A stretch of DNA of 64,000 nucleotides from Cololabis saira (Eukaryota; Chordata; Actinopteri; Beloniformes; Belonidae), in NCBI RefSeq assembly GCF_033807715.1, contig NC_084587.1, forward strand, positions 23,832,017-23,896,016, read 5' to 3'. Below, in pieces: positions 11,901 through 24,056 of this stretch. The notes beneath the pieces were generated by a model, which saw nothing but the letters and a program-made list of their open reading frames with translations, was not told the DNA's origin and made no database searches. How positions within the stretch are numbered: position 1 is the stretch's first letter; every line of letters starts with the position of its first letter. A program made the translations under genes and the position numbers.

Positions 11901-13350
11901 CAGGAAACAAGTCCTTAAACCCGCCTTCCGGCTTTCAGTCACAGGATCAAAGATGATTGGAGAGGATGCCGCTCTGACAGGACCGCGCTCTCTCAGAGCG
12001 CTCGTACTGAAAGCTCCTCGCTGATGCCACCCACTGCTGTCTCGCGAGGGGAGAACGGCTCAGAAAAGTTCAGTCGGTCCAGAAATACTGTGCACTAACA
12101 ACAAAAAAAAACACCTTCATGACCTCTCAGCTCTCGGAATAGGCTGCTGTCACCTGGCGGGGTAATTACCTGCCAATCAAGGCAGTGGATGGTTCTGTAA
12201 AGAGAAGAGAGTAGCAGTCAAAGATCAGGCCCAGTCACCAGGATGGAAAGAAAGAAAAATTTCAGGGAAGACACAGAAAGGCTCATAATGAGGCCTGTGA
12301 AACAGTCATCACAGCTGTCAGAATGGTAGCGGGGAGACTGAGGAAGTGGGGCCGGAGACACAGATCCTTGATCCTCATCTATGGATGCCAGTTTGGAAGC
12401 TTTTATCTGTCGACACCGCTGTCTTCCATTTAAGGTTCCTGATAACGTGGGCTTGCTGTTGTACGAGACAAACTGTAAGGCATGCTGCAGCGCTGTCTGC
12501 TGTCAAGCATATGATTAGAAAGGAAGAGAAAGAAAAAAAGGGACTGAAAACAAGGTTGTCACAACTGTGTGGAGGAGGACACAAGCGTAGGCTTGCTGGT
12601 AGGTACACCGAAAAAAAAAAGCTTTAATTTAAACAAATGAGGGAAATAAAAGCGCTGCAGGATGAGGTAATCCAACTAAGTGCATGAAAAGCACAACCCA
12701 CCAGTACAAAGGCACAGCAGGGAAGTCAACACAGATCAGAAACCAAACCTGCAAGTACGACAAACAAACTTTCAAAGAGGGTTTAATACCAGGACCGGGG
12801 GATTTAATTACTGCCAGGGAGGTGATGACTGAAATAACCTGGGTGTTGAAGTGTGAAACAAGGAGAAGAAGCAAAACTACACAGAATACACAAAAGATTG
12901 AGCTGTTAGGAAATTAAACAAAGGTGCAGAAGATAAAGGCAAACAAATCACAAAATAAAGAAACTTTAAAAAAAATATTACAAAATTAAGAAACTCGGTA
13001 AAAATTACACAAGAAAGAAAGTTGAACAAAAAGGAGGATGGGAGATAGATTACACCTCATGGAAATTAAAAAAAGAAAATAAGGGTTATCGTGCACACTA
13101 GGTTAAAGATTTCATCGGGGTTAGGGATAACAGTTGAAAGTAACCTAATTATTCCTTACGCTATTTTTAACTAGACAGCAACAACCTGCCGTACTTTTAA
13201 ATCTTTATAGCTTCAAGTTGTGAACTTGAGTGTCAGGGCGGAGACGAGCAAGAAGTTCTTAAATTTGATGATTTCTTTTCCTTGTTTTTGCCTTTTGTGC
13301 CTCCCACATGAGAAATAGCAAGACGGTGATTCCTGTGAAATATGAGTTTA
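8962..13350. other. unassigned intergenic DNA
   Basis: No gene is recognised. 10597-10638 is a fragment of the dispersed repeat also seen at 21881-22056 (TTTGCATGTTCTCCCCATGC). 11131-11200 is a hairpin listed separately. 12900-13080 is A-rich. Confidence 0.5.
11131..11200. repeat. 31-bp near-perfect hairpin with 8-nt loop
   Basis: The arms at 11131-11161 and 11170-11200 are complementary over 31 bp with one non-Watson-Crick position. That position is A-C in a plus-strand transcript and U-G in a minus-strand transcript, so minus-strand RNA would pair along the whole stem. It could be a very short MITE, a young local inverted duplication or a small-RNA precursor. No target duplication was recognised. 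Confidence 0.85.
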
Positions 13351-13546
13351 GGGGGGGTGGTAGTCTAGCAGCTACAGAGCTGGGCTTGAGTCTGGAAGAC
13401 CAGGTTCCAGCTCTGGAATAGCAACCAAGATGAACCATCTTGGGCCCCTGAGCAAGGCCTTAACTCTTATTGCTCCATGGTGTCTGTGTCTCAGATGTAA
13501 GTCGCTTTGGATAAAAGCGTCTGCTAAATGACAGTAGTAGTAGTAG
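13351..13546 (+). mobile_element. tRNA-derived SINE with L2-like tail
   Basis: The head has a promoter-like A box (TGGTAGTCTAGCAGCTA, about 13358-13374) and a degenerate B box (GGTTCCAGCTC, about 13403). The body contains CCCCTGAGCAAGGCCTTAAC. The 3' part reads GTAAGTCGCTTTGGATAAAA then GCGTCTGCTAAATGAC, the widely shared fish L2-type LINE tail, followed by AGT repeats. Family assignment is by recall of such fish SINEs. Confidence 0.8.
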
Positions 13547-16500
13547 TTTGAATAATTACAAGATGAAATGCAATTCTGGATCCATTTTAACGGATGCTGT
13601 GACTCGTGAGATTTCCTCACATCCGCTGAAAACTTCGTAATCGTAAAGAAGCTTCAATTTGAGCCACTAGTCTGCAGTTGTGCAACACTGAGAACAATTC
13701 ACATCATTCAAATGTGTTAAACAGTGCTATAGTTCATCATCATGTCAGCACTGCTAGAGGTTTAGTTGATGCTCTGGACACTGAACCAGATCTGCTCCAC
13801 GGTGCCGTATCAGTGGTGGAGAATATTAAGCTGTTGTAATTGGACTTTTGTGCAGGGGGAGAATGAAAAACAAAACACTCGTCTGGGGCGGCCCGAAGCT
13901 CAGGATGAAGCTTCAGTGTTCTTACAAATTCATTCTGGAGGGGATTTTATGTTTGACAGCAAATGTGATGATATTCTTAACATATTCTTTTCAAATTTTC
14001 ACTAAACGAACCAGAAATATATCCCACTGCATGATCAGAATCTTAATGTATGTCACCTTCGGCGTGTAGGTTGCAGCTTGGAAGTTGTTCCAAGTAGGAA
14101 AGGAGACTTTGAAAACAGTGAGACGTCTGAAGTCGACAAGAAGTACACTTAAAGTGATTCAGTCAGCTGGATCGTGGCTGTGGTCGACTCCAAAGAGCGA
14201 GACAAGGTCAGGAGCGGACATTGGAAACGCTTTTACGAGGAGGATAAAGAACAGCGCTTGCGATCTCTGAACCAATATTTTTTCGAGAGAAGAGCCTCCT
14301 CGTTGAAGTCTTCAAAGCTGCAGACGGGGAGCAGGTGGGATGGAGGGAGGCCCAGTGACCTGTGACGGTCCGTGGACCTCCCTGCCCAGGAGGCAGCCAA
14401 AACAGACTGGAAGATTTAGTTATACAATATGAATCAGACTGGTCCCAATCACAAATTTAAAGAGTCACTAAAACAGGGCTGATGGTACAAAAACCAAGAA
14501 GAATTTTATTTTATTTTTTTGTTGTAGGTGATAAGTAACACTGACTTGGAGTTTGGGCTTCAACTTTACGTAAAAAAAACTTGTAAAAGCAAGTGTTAGA
14601 AATATCTTTTGAATTTCCATCAGTTCAGCAAGTGGTAATGTTTAATTCATTGCGAGAATGAATTATAGAGGCGCGTACTTAAAACTGCTCTGAACACAGA
14701 GAGTTAACTAGAAATGGAGAAAGAAAAAAAGAAAATCTAATCTTTCTTTTTGTTTCCAACCAAAGTCTGTGTACCTGAGATGCTTCATTATGAAGCCATT
14801 CAGACTGTTTAGGCCTCTGTTATCATCTCATTATGACCACTGTTCCTACGTCCTCGTTCTGCTCGGCTTGCTGGCTAATAAGTCAGGCGTAATGGAGATG
14901 GGCAGGAGAGTCTTTGAGTGTTGCCCCAAGCACAGAGATATGACAAAACTGAATAGCTGCACATGAGAATTATGGTAATAGGTTCATTTGGACTTATACA
15001 TTGAGCTTTGTGTTTCTCTCTCTCTCTCTTGCGCTCTCTTTTTATTTTCCTTTTCTTTCTGTCTCATCCTTTCTGGCTGGATGCCAACAGGATATTGGAG
15101 ACGGGTTGTTCTGGGAATCAGGGAGAGACAAATAATGACTCACCATGATTTGGAAGAAATACAAGAAAACATTATAAATCGATAGTGCCTGCATTCAGGA
15201 TCTGTCTCCTTGGTTTGGAAGGGGAAAGTAGTCCAGTGAGCCAATGGCCTGATGTATAACATCATACTGTATCTGTACTGTAGAACTGAGTTATGAGCGT
15301 TGCACCAGTGTTTCTGTAAACCTCCGACAGGAAATATGATCCAGCTCACCTCCATCCGATGGACTGGTGCTTCTTATCAATCCTCAAAAATTCAAGTCTC
15401 ACCATCGTAGACCAAGAATAAATAACCTTAGACACCGATCCCCTCCTCTTCCCTGTTTCTTCAGCATCATCACCCCCCCCCACCCATCAACCCAGGGTGA
15501 TTATTTTTCAACAAGCTTTGGTTTTCTCATGCCGACCTGCGTATGACATACAGAAAAATCCCACATGTGTGCAAAGCCTGAACCGACTGTTTACATTATC
15601 GATCTGCAGAGGAAAAACAGCACGAGCAGATACCTGGAGGTAATCATTGGGAAATTAATTTAGGACGACACAGGCGAGTGGCAATTGATTGTCTGCCCCC
15701 CCAGTGCTGCTGTGACGCTCGCAGAAAGGCAGCTTAGTTTCAACTGAGCCGTATCGACAATGGCAAACATCCACAGGAACATGTGTGCACCTCAAAGAGC
15801 ACGAGGAGGCATACAAGTAATACTAACAGAGCCACCCTGGAGCCCATGGCAACAAAATTAAACAGTGGGAGCAGGCTTAAAAGTGTCATCACATTACTGT
15901 TCAATTTATATTTTTGTTTCAGGGTTGAAAAGGTGGAAATTCAGCAATTTGTAAAGCAATAATGAATAATTTGGCACATAACTGGCTGCAAATCTTTTTC
16001 TGCACTTTGTAGAAATACTGTGTAAAAATAAATTACTCATTACAAGTGTCAGAAATTTTGAGCCTAAGCCTTGGATTAACATTATGAGCAATGTTTACGG
16101 GTCTGTGATTGATGATGCTCCTCCCCAGCCGTCTGCTCCCTAATGTAATATGCATGCTTTGTTTTTCCCCCGTTTCCTCTGCAGGTCTAAACAGACTCAG
16201 TAATTTCACACACGGCAAAATAAAATCATAAACTGATTTAGTTCATTTCATTTGCACTCACAATCACGTCATTTTAAATTTCATTAAAAAAAAAAATCTG
16301 AATAAAAGCCGCTTGTGAAGGTTCATTTCCACAGTGTTTGTTTTTTTTATAAAAATTCAAGTGGCTTGATGTGAAAGTAGAATAAAGCGGGAGTGCTTTA
16401 TTTGAGATGAGTTTAACCTCATTATAAGTTTTCAATTAGAGGCTGATTTTACCACAGAATCACAAACTCGCACGCCAACTGGGGTTGGATTCTAGGGGCG

Positions 16501-18784
16501 GGTATGAATGAGGGAAGGGTAATGAGTTGCCCTGAAAACTACAATTAACAAACACTGATATTGACGTGTGTTTGTAGGTGAACTTTTTATAAACAAACAT
16601 TTTCCAGACTTAAATCAACAAAACATGGAACATGATGCCAAGCAAACGTAAGCACAATATTGTCTGAAATAAAATCCAATTAAACCAATTAGGTGTAATG
16701 GGAACACTTAATAAAACGTGCCGTTATCCACAAAAAGACTTCTGTTGTGAAATGAAAAGTATGAACGGAAAATCCTCTTGGAGCCCTATTGGAGGAATAG
16801 CTTACAGTAAGTGGAAAAATGCAAAAAAACAGACAAGACTCACTTATACTTCAGAGTTTTCACATGAGCTGTATTAATGAATAAGAGATGGGTTTTTTCA
16901 GCACACAAAGGGCCCATCGTCTCTCGTTTTCTCAGTGGCAAAGCGGCATCAGAAATACTTTTATCTTGACATTCCTGTTTCAACAAAGCAGAAAGATATT
17001 AATACATTTCACGGTCACGAGACACTTATATGACGTGTTGCCAAGAGCAACCTAAATAAGAAGGGTCTATGAATACTGGTCAGCGAATGTGTTGGATAAA
17101 ACACCATGTCTAAAGAGTTTTAGGCCGATCTACCACCATCTGAACAAGTGCTTTTACCAGATTTACTCAGTGACCACGGGGGAGACCACTGCTGACATAT
17201 AATATTCTGGAAACCAAAGTTTATTTGCAGTATATCAGTTTGTAGGGGACTAAATAGTTATAAGAAAAAAAAAAATGGTGTTTACAGGAAAGCGTGGTGC
17301 TGTCTTTGGTTAATCGAGACCTTTAGTGTGTTTGCACAACATTTCACTAGTCTACCTGTATCTGCAGCTTTAACATGCATGTAAACATATAAGTCCCTCT
17401 GACATTGAACTAGACTCAATTTCTCCGAGTCGGACTATCACACCCCGATAAAGTGGCTCAAGTTGAGGTAATCCCTGCAAGTAAATGCTCCAATGAGACT
17501 GGAACTGGCTTACATGCTCTGTGCCCGCTATCCACACTTTAACCAAGAAGTACTGGTAGAGGCAAATCCAAAGAGGAAAATAAAAAGATAAGTGTACAGG
17601 ATGTACAAAATGTACAGAGCTGTTAGTCTGTCCAACTCACCTGGACCAAAGATTCATCTGTGGTTTAACAGGGAGACCAGAAATGTTATCTGGTTGACAC
17701 CATCTCACCCATCATGGAGAAATGATCCCCTTCGCCTGCATGACTGTTGGTACCAAGATAAGAGTCCTATTAAATGACCAGGTTGAACTAAAGCTATAGC
17801 TGGACTTAACTGTGCACATAACGGATTGACTGTGTCAGTGGAACGGGTCCTTAATCAAATCCCATGAAAACCAGTGAAGATAATTGAAATCAATGCAAAC
17901 AGAGCTTTTTGCACATAAACAATACACCTAATTTCATTATGTGTGCAGAACAGTCAAGGTCCCCAGAGCTTAGAGATATCTGGTATCTTCTTCAAGTATC
18001 TACAGCAACTTTGAGCTAAAGAACTCCCCTTCAATCATTGGACGAAAAGAAAACAAGTGCTCTGGGTAATTCTCAGTTCACTGTTTATAAACCTTCTTCT
18101 AATCTCTTTAGCCATCCCTGCATAATAGCTTTCACACCCACAACGACTGCAGGTGTTCGGTCTCCGACAAAAGATTTGAGTTAAGTATGTTGGAGCTTTG
18201 AGATGCAGCAAAACAGCCGAAATCAGGACACCGTCTGTTCCTCCTCTTGTACAGACAAGATGCAATATGTTTGGTGGTGTCAGCTCCTCTCTGTGAGTTG
18301 GCAGATCCACTCATCCCACTCTCAGGCTGACTGACATCTCTCAACACTTCTCCCTGTCTAACAGCGAGCGGTGGGCTATCTAACAGTGTTTACGGATGGA
18401 TGGGTTGTGTTAAAAGTAAGTGTTCTTTGTTTCATGGAAATATGGCTTTCCTGCTCTTTCCTGCCCTCCCCTTCTCTGAAAGCGTTGTGCTCGAGTGCAG
18501 TAGGAGCCCTGCTCAGACAACTGAAGCCTGCCAACAGTCTGAGCCCTCCAATCCTTCTCCACACTTGTCTCATCCTGGGTCTCATCATCCCAGGGCGCTG
18601 GCAGTCACCAGCTATGCAGCAGGTGTCCACTAACCCGAGTATGGGCAAGCTAATCGCATACTTCATGGTTAACTTGGGATGTCCTTGCATATGTTTTATT
18701 TCACAGAGCTCTGTGGAAGAGAGGGGGAAACGTAAACGTGTGTAAACCACTGATATACACTCGTTGCTTTAATAACTATACCAG
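13547..18784. other. unassigned intergenic DNA
   Basis: No gene is supported. A frame at 14174-14362 (plus) has a protein-like composition (ERDKVRSGHWKRFYEEDKEQ) but no recognised family or clear splice context. The opposed 124-codon frames at about 18371-18750 overlap each other and look like chance. The rest is AT-rich with no visible repeats. Confidence 0.45.
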
Positions 18785-18817
18785 GTGTACCTAATAAAGT
18801 GGCCGATGAGTGTATAT
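18785..18817. mobile_element. terminal fragment of a common fish DNA repeat
   Basis: GTGTACCTAATAAAGTGGCC followed by GATGAGTGTATA matches, by recall, the outer end of a widespread vertebrate DNA repeat (TACACTCACCGGCCACTTTA in the other orientation). The opposite end was not found nearby. Confidence 0.55.
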
Positions 18818-19043
18818 TGAGCTTCTCATTTGCCGGTCCTGTGGTGAAAGCCTGCATCTTTTTCTTCTTGCTTCGGTCTCTTTAATTATTTCCCTTACTC
18901 TCATTTCAAACATTAATCTTCACATCTCATATTCAAGGGCTTTGATCAGTTTGGTGCGGTGCACATCATCATGCAAGTCGTTTCACACAGCCAGAGGCCA
19001 CCATCATTATTACCAACCAAAATACCGTCCACAGCATTGCAAC

Positions 19044-20215
19044 CATGGGCGCAATTTCCACTGGGGACAGGGGGGACATGTCCCCCCCACTTTTCAAAAT
19101 CGTGTTTTTGTCCCCCCCACTTTTTACAGTTTAAAAACTAACCGTAGGCTCAGCCTGTAATTGCGAATCATCAAGACACCCTGTGCGACGGTACTGACGG
19201 CCCGGCAGCCCCGCAGCCCCTCCCTCCTCCCCTCCCTGCTCCCCTCAGAGCTGCTCAAGGCTGATTTATGGTTCTGCGTTACACCAACGCAGAGCATACG
19301 ACGTAGGTTACGCAGTGACGCGCCCCGCACGCCGTAACCCTACGGCGTAGGTTCTGCGTCGATTTAACGCAGGACCATAAATCAGCCTTCACAGACAGAC
19401 AGCCAGGACGCGGCAGCAGCAGAAATGACGACAGCTCAGTTTAAAATCCATTTTTGCAGCGGGACAAAAAAGCAGCAGCACTGCTGTGTTGCAGGTAGGC
19501 TGTTCAGAGATGAGTAGCCAAATATTACTCAACTTAATATGTTGTAAATGGTTAGGTGATTTTGGTTTGTTTATAAGGAAAGGAAGGAATGAACATGATC
19601 TATTTTCATATTTCATAGGAGAAATATGTGGAAACAGGTGCAAGTGAAGAAGTGCAGGCAGGAACCCAACCATGTTAGCCCAAAAGTGATATTAGAACAG
19701 CATGTCAGGAACAAAACCTTAAGATCAAGAGTAGTGTTACTGTGAATTTCCTTGGCTCATTTATAAACAAGGAGTCAATGGAATTTTATGTTTTTTCTGT
19801 GGCCAAGCTTTTGAAAATGAAAAATTAAGCCTGGTCAAGAACTATGTTTCTCCAGAGGCCTGCAAGTAAGCCTGTAAAGCTTGTATACTGTCTTAAGGTA
19901 AGAGCTGATGTGGCATGTTAATGTTGTGTTGTGTCAAAAATAAAGGATGCCCAAAGAGAAAGAGGTCACAAGATTAAAGACTCTTTTTTATCATTGTATA
20001 GACCTAAACGAAAATAATAATAAATACATATATCAGGAAAAAAAAGTTAAAAAGTGTCTAAAAAAGTAAATCCATATTAAAATTGTCTGATTGTTTGCAT
20101 TCACACACACGTAGTCTTACAAAGCCACACTGCACATCCACGCTACAGCTACATGCACAAATTTACCATTCCTAATTGTGTCCCCCCCACCTCTGAAACT
20201 AAAGTTTCGCCCTTG
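19044..20215. mobile_element. non-autonomous hAT-type element with 8-bp target duplication
   Basis: Flanked by identical ATTGCAAC at 19036-19043 and 20216-20223. The termini are CATGGGCGCAATTT and, inverted, CAAGGGCGAAACTT, imperfect short inverted repeats beginning CA as in hAT elements. C-runs (TGTCCCCCCCAC) lie just inside both ends. There is no transposase. A smaller MITE is nested at 19258-19388. Confidence 0.85.
19258..19388. mobile_element. 131-bp PIF/Harbinger-like MITE nested in the hAT element
   Basis: The termini AGGCTGATTTATGGTTCTGC and its inverted near-copy (one mismatch) bound a GC-rich, CpG-containing core. The flanks carry TCA at 19255-19257 and 19389-19391, a 3-bp duplication as expected for Harbinger. 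The family (GATTTATGGTTCTGCG-type) is common in fish by recall. A partial similarity (GCCTGATTTATGGTTATG) near 45539 is not a full copy. Confidence 0.75.
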
Positions 20216-20572
20216 ATTGCAACACTAGTCTTCAGGTTTTCTTTTTTCTTTTTTTTTTAAATTATACATCAAAAACAAAGTCCTACGGGCTTCAAAAGGT
20301 GAGAGTGAGTGTTTGGACTGTATTTGGACTTGAGTACTCAGATGTCTCGCTGACAGCATTTAAGGGCTTCAGCTTAAACCCGCAGACCTTTATATTCTGC
20401 TCCCCCTGACACCCCCAGCCTTCTCTCCGCTCTGATAAGTTACGGCTGCTGCTGTTTGACGTCTCTCTCTACTCATTTGTTCATTTGAAGTCAGGATTTC
20501 TCAATAGTGTGAGCTATCATTAGCAGCAGCTCGTGCCTCCTTCTCCACTGCAAAGTCCCAGTTCACCCCAGG

Positions 20573-20674
<102 letters not shown>

Positions 20675-20858
20675 AAGGGGGGTGGGGGGCAACGTTCTCA
20701 TGGCTGAACATCGTTCCTGCGAGCTTGTAGTGTCTCCATAGAGTTTGGAAACCAGCACAGTTTTCTTTTTCTTCACTAGTGTCTCATAACATTTACTGCT
20801 AGTTCTTAAAGTAAAAAATACTCTTTGACCCCTTTTAAGCTTACTAGGGGTTAAGGTC

Positions 20859-20861
<3 letters not shown>

Positions 20862-20926
<65 letters not shown>
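20862..20926. repeat. AT microsatellite
   Basis: A pure TA run of about 32 units that directly abuts, and truncates, the Tc1 relic to its right. Confidence 0.98.
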
Positions 20927-20928
<2 letters not shown>

Positions 20929-20929
20929 A

Positions 20930-21640
20930 ATGGCCCCATTCATTATTTCCCTTACACGGATCAGTCGTCCTGGTAGAAAAACATCCCCAAAACATGATGT
21001 TTCCACCACCATGCTTCACAGCAGGTATGGTGTTCTTTGGATGCAACTCAGCTTTCTTTCTCCTCCAAACACGACAAGTTGTGTTTCTACCAAAAAGTTC
21101 TATTTTGGTTTTATCTGACCAACATTCTCCCAATCCTCTTCTGCCTCATCGAAATGCTCTCTAGCAAACTTCAGACGGACCTGGACATGTACTGTCTCCA
21201 GCAGGGGAAACGTCTGGCCCTGCAGGATTTGAGTCCCTGGTGGCGTAGTGTGTTACTGATGGTGCCTTTGTTACTTTGGTCCCAGCTCTCTGCAGGTCAT
21301 TCACTAGGTCCCCCGTGTGGTTCTGGGATGTTTACTCACCGTTCTTGTGATCATTTTTACCCCACAGGGTTAGATCTTACGTGGAGCCCCAGATGGAGGG
21401 AGATTATCAGTGGTCTTGTATGTCTTCCATTTTCTAATAATTGCTCCCACAGTTGATTTCGTCACACCAAACTGTTTACCTATTGCAGATTCAGTCTTCC
21501 CAGCCTGGTGCAGGTCTACAATTTTGTTTCTCACGTCCTTTGACAGCTCTTTGGTCTTGGCCATAGTGGAGTTTGGAGTGAGACTGTTTGAGGTTGTGGA
21601 CAGGTGTCTTTTATACTGATAACCGGTTAAAACAGGTGCA
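20930..21640 (-). pseudogene. truncated Tc1-family transposase relic
   Basis: The minus-strand frame ending at 21370 starts [20 protein letters not shown] and continues [19 protein letters not shown], the N-terminal helix-turn-helix DNA-binding region of fish Tc1 transposases. A second frame (20930-21130) contains [17 protein letters not shown] and [15 protein letters not shown], from the catalytic core. The part between is out of frame and the C-terminal third is missing at the AT repeat. Promoter and terminal repeats are lost. It cannot be functional. Confidence 0.88.
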
Positions 21641-21649
21641 ACAACAACC

Positions 21650-21875
21650 AGGACAGTGCAATATTACATAACACTTATTTCTTTTCTATCACTATAATTC
21701 TATGTATGCACTTTATGCACCGCACCTTATTATCTTGTTATCTTTATATGGGTATTTGGTTTTCGGGGTGTTTTGTATGACAGTGCTGTGTGAGTGAGAT
21801 GGAGATGTCAATTTCCCCAAGGGAAATGCCTCCCAAAGGCATCAATAAAGTCGTCTGAATCTGAATCTGAAACCT
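21650..21875. mobile_element. 3' end of a non-LTR retrotransposon
   Basis: The segment ends with ATTTCCCCAAGGGAAATG, then CATCAATAAAGTCGTCTGAA and a short CTGAAT repeat, typical of LINE 3' UTR tails in fish. No reverse transcriptase coding is present. Family not determined. Confidence 0.55.
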
Positions 21876-21880
21876 GAAAC

Positions 21881-22056
21881 AGGTCGCCAGTCTATCGCAG
21901 GGCCACATAAACACACAGACAACCATGTGCACTCACACCTACAGGCAATTTCGAAAAACATCAATTAACCTACTATGCATGTTTTTGGACTGTGGGAGGA
22001 AGCCGGAGAACCCGGAGGGAACCCACGCAAGCACGGGGAGAACATGCAAACTCCTT
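21881..22056. mobile_element. fragment of a very common dispersed fish repeat
   Basis: Contains GGTCGCCAGTCTATCGCAGG, GGACTGTGGGAGGAAGCCGG and GGGGAGAACATGCAAACTCC, phrases recalled from thousands of fish loci. Other pieces of this family lie at 26365-26500 and 10597-10638. Its class is left open. A short TA repeat follows at about 22061-22079. Confidence 0.75.
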
Positions 22057-23052
22057 CTTGCTATATATATATATATATTGGGGATTTTGAAAAGGATTAG
22101 CAGATGCACCCAAGTTAATACTTTGTGATTATCTTTCCTAAAATTACATTTTTTGGTTAAGGTAATTGGAAAAAAGAGAAGAATGAGAAACAATCATGAT
22201 TACACTGCAGGGTGAATCTGTCTAAGAAGATTTGTAATTTTGCTGGGAAAAAGAAAAAAGAATCACATTATGTGGATGGACAGAAAAAGAAATGACAAGG
22301 CTGCGCCCGAAGGTGCAGTGACTGCAGTTCACAGCAAGGTCACAACATTCAGGATAACGTAGTCTACAACCCCAGTTTCAAAAATGTTGTGATGCTGTGT
22401 AAATGTAAATTATGTAATGAGATGCAAATCTCAAATCCATATTTTATAAACAACACATCTCAAAAAAGTTGGAACAGGGGCTACAAAAGGCCACAAATCA
22501 AAATCTGCTTGAGGAGCATTTGGCAACTAATTAGGTTTCTTGGCAACAGGTCAGTAACATTACTGAAGAGCGTTCAGTGTGTCTTGGATACGACGATGGG
22601 CAGAGGTTTCCCAATCTGCAGAAAACTGTGTCAAAAAGACGTTGTGAAACAAGTGCAGGAAAATGTTCCTCAACGTAAAATTGCATGGGGCTTTGATGAT
22701 CTCACCATCTACAGTGTATGATATCATCAAAAGATTCACAGAATCAGGACCAATCTCCATGCAGAGCGGACGAGGCAAAAGGTCAAAGCTGGATGCTTGT
22801 GATGCTCAGGCCCTCAGGCAGCACCGCATTAAAAACAGATAGGACTCTCTACTGGAAATCACTGCATGGGTTCAGGAATACAGAGATCACCGCCATGCAA
22901 TCCACACATACAGCTTACATCTCTATCATGCAATCCAGAAACACTGCCGTCATTTCAGAGCCAGAGCTGCAGATGAATCAAAATATGATTTTTTTTTTAG
23001 AAACCATCAATGCCATGTCCTGCAGACTATAGAGGAGACGGACCATCTAGCC

Positions 23053-23582
23053 CAGGGGTCGGCAACCCAAAATATTGAAAGAGCCATATTGGACCAAAAA
23101 CACAAAAAACAAATATGTCTGGAGCCGCAAAAAATGAAAAGTCTTATATCAGCCTTAGAATGAAGGCAATGCATGCTGCATGTTTCTATATTAACTATAT
23201 CTGGGGGGAGATTTTTTTTTCATTATGCATTTCGAGGAAAAAAGTCGAAATATCAAGATTAATGTTGAAGTACAATTTCGAGAAAAAAGTCGAAATGTCG
23301 AGAAAAAAGTCGAAATGTAGAGAAAAAAGTCGAAATTTCGAGAAAAAGTCAGTGTTGAGAAAAAAGTCGAAATGTCGAGATTAAAAAGAAAAGGAAAAAA
23401 GAAGAAAAAAAGGAAGAAAAAAAAGAAGAAAAAGGGAGGAAAAAAAAGAAAAAAGGAAAAGGAAAAAAAAGAAGAAAAAAAGGAAAAAAAAGGTCAAACA
23501 TTTTTGAAAAAGCTCCAGGGAGCCACTAGGGCGGCGCTAAAGAGCCGCATGCGGCTCTAGAGCCGCGGGTTGAAGACCCCTG
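23053..23582. mobile_element. 530-bp non-autonomous hAT element inside the Tc1 relic
   Basis: Flanked by identical 8-bp ATCTAGCC at 23045-23052 and 23583-23590. The terminal inverted repeats are CAGGGGTCGGCAACCC and, inverted, CAGGGGTCTTCAACCC. Subterminal AAAGAGCCATATTGGACC and AGAGCCGCATGCGGCTCTAG are typical of a hAT family common in vertebrates. The centre is filled by two simple-repeat tracts. Confidence 0.92.
23236..23500. repeat. GTCGAAAT repeat and purine tract
   Basis: About six copies of a roughly 20-bp unit containing GTCGAAATGTCGAGAAAAAA (23236-23380) run into an almost pure A/G tract (about 23384-23493). Both lie within the hAT element and are presumably local expansions. Confidence 0.9.
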
Positions 23583-24056
23583 ATCTAGCCTGTTATCAGC
23601 CTGAATCTCTGATGGTATGGGGTTGCATAAGTGCATACTGAGTGGGCAGCTTACACTTCTGGAAAGGCCCCATCAGAGCTGAAAAGTACATAAAGGTTTT
23701 AGAGCAACATCCCTTTTGGGGAAGGCTTTGCATATTTCAGCAAGACAATGCTAAACCACTTACTGCATCTATCACAACAGTCCAGGTGCTGAACTGGCCT
23801 GTCTAGAATCTTGTCTGAATCTTGTCAGGATTCAGACACGAATAGGACAACATTCCTCTCCTAAAACCCCAGCAAAGGTCTCACCACTTCCTCAATGTTT
23901 ACAGAAAGTTGTTTAAAGGAGAGGGGATACCACACAATTGTAAACATGACCCTGTTCCAACTTTTTTGAAATTTGTTTCTGCCATCAAATTCAAGATGTG
24001 CTAATATATTCCATGAAATGGCAAAATGTCTTTTTCAGCATCTGATATGATGTTAA

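Larger units (their letters stand above)
22367..24056 (+). pseudogene. degenerate Tc1/mariner element, split by a hAT insertion
   Basis: The left end is ACAACCCCAGTTTCAAAAATG after TA. The interior matches, by recall, a common fish Tc1 family: GGCAACAGGTCAGTAACAT (about 22540) and CCTCAACGTAAAATTGCATG (about 22669). After the insertion the transposase reads SLMVWGCISA (about 23608) and FQQDNAKPLTASI, which includes a catalytic aspartate. The region around the third catalytic residue is deleted near 23800, and the right terminal repeat is missing. Frameshifts are numerous. A hAT element occupies 23053-23582. Confidence 0.85.

Noticed and set aside
18371..18750. Two overlapping 124-codon frames on opposite strands
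   Set aside because: Mutual shadows with no family resemblance; neither has supporting splice or transcript signals.
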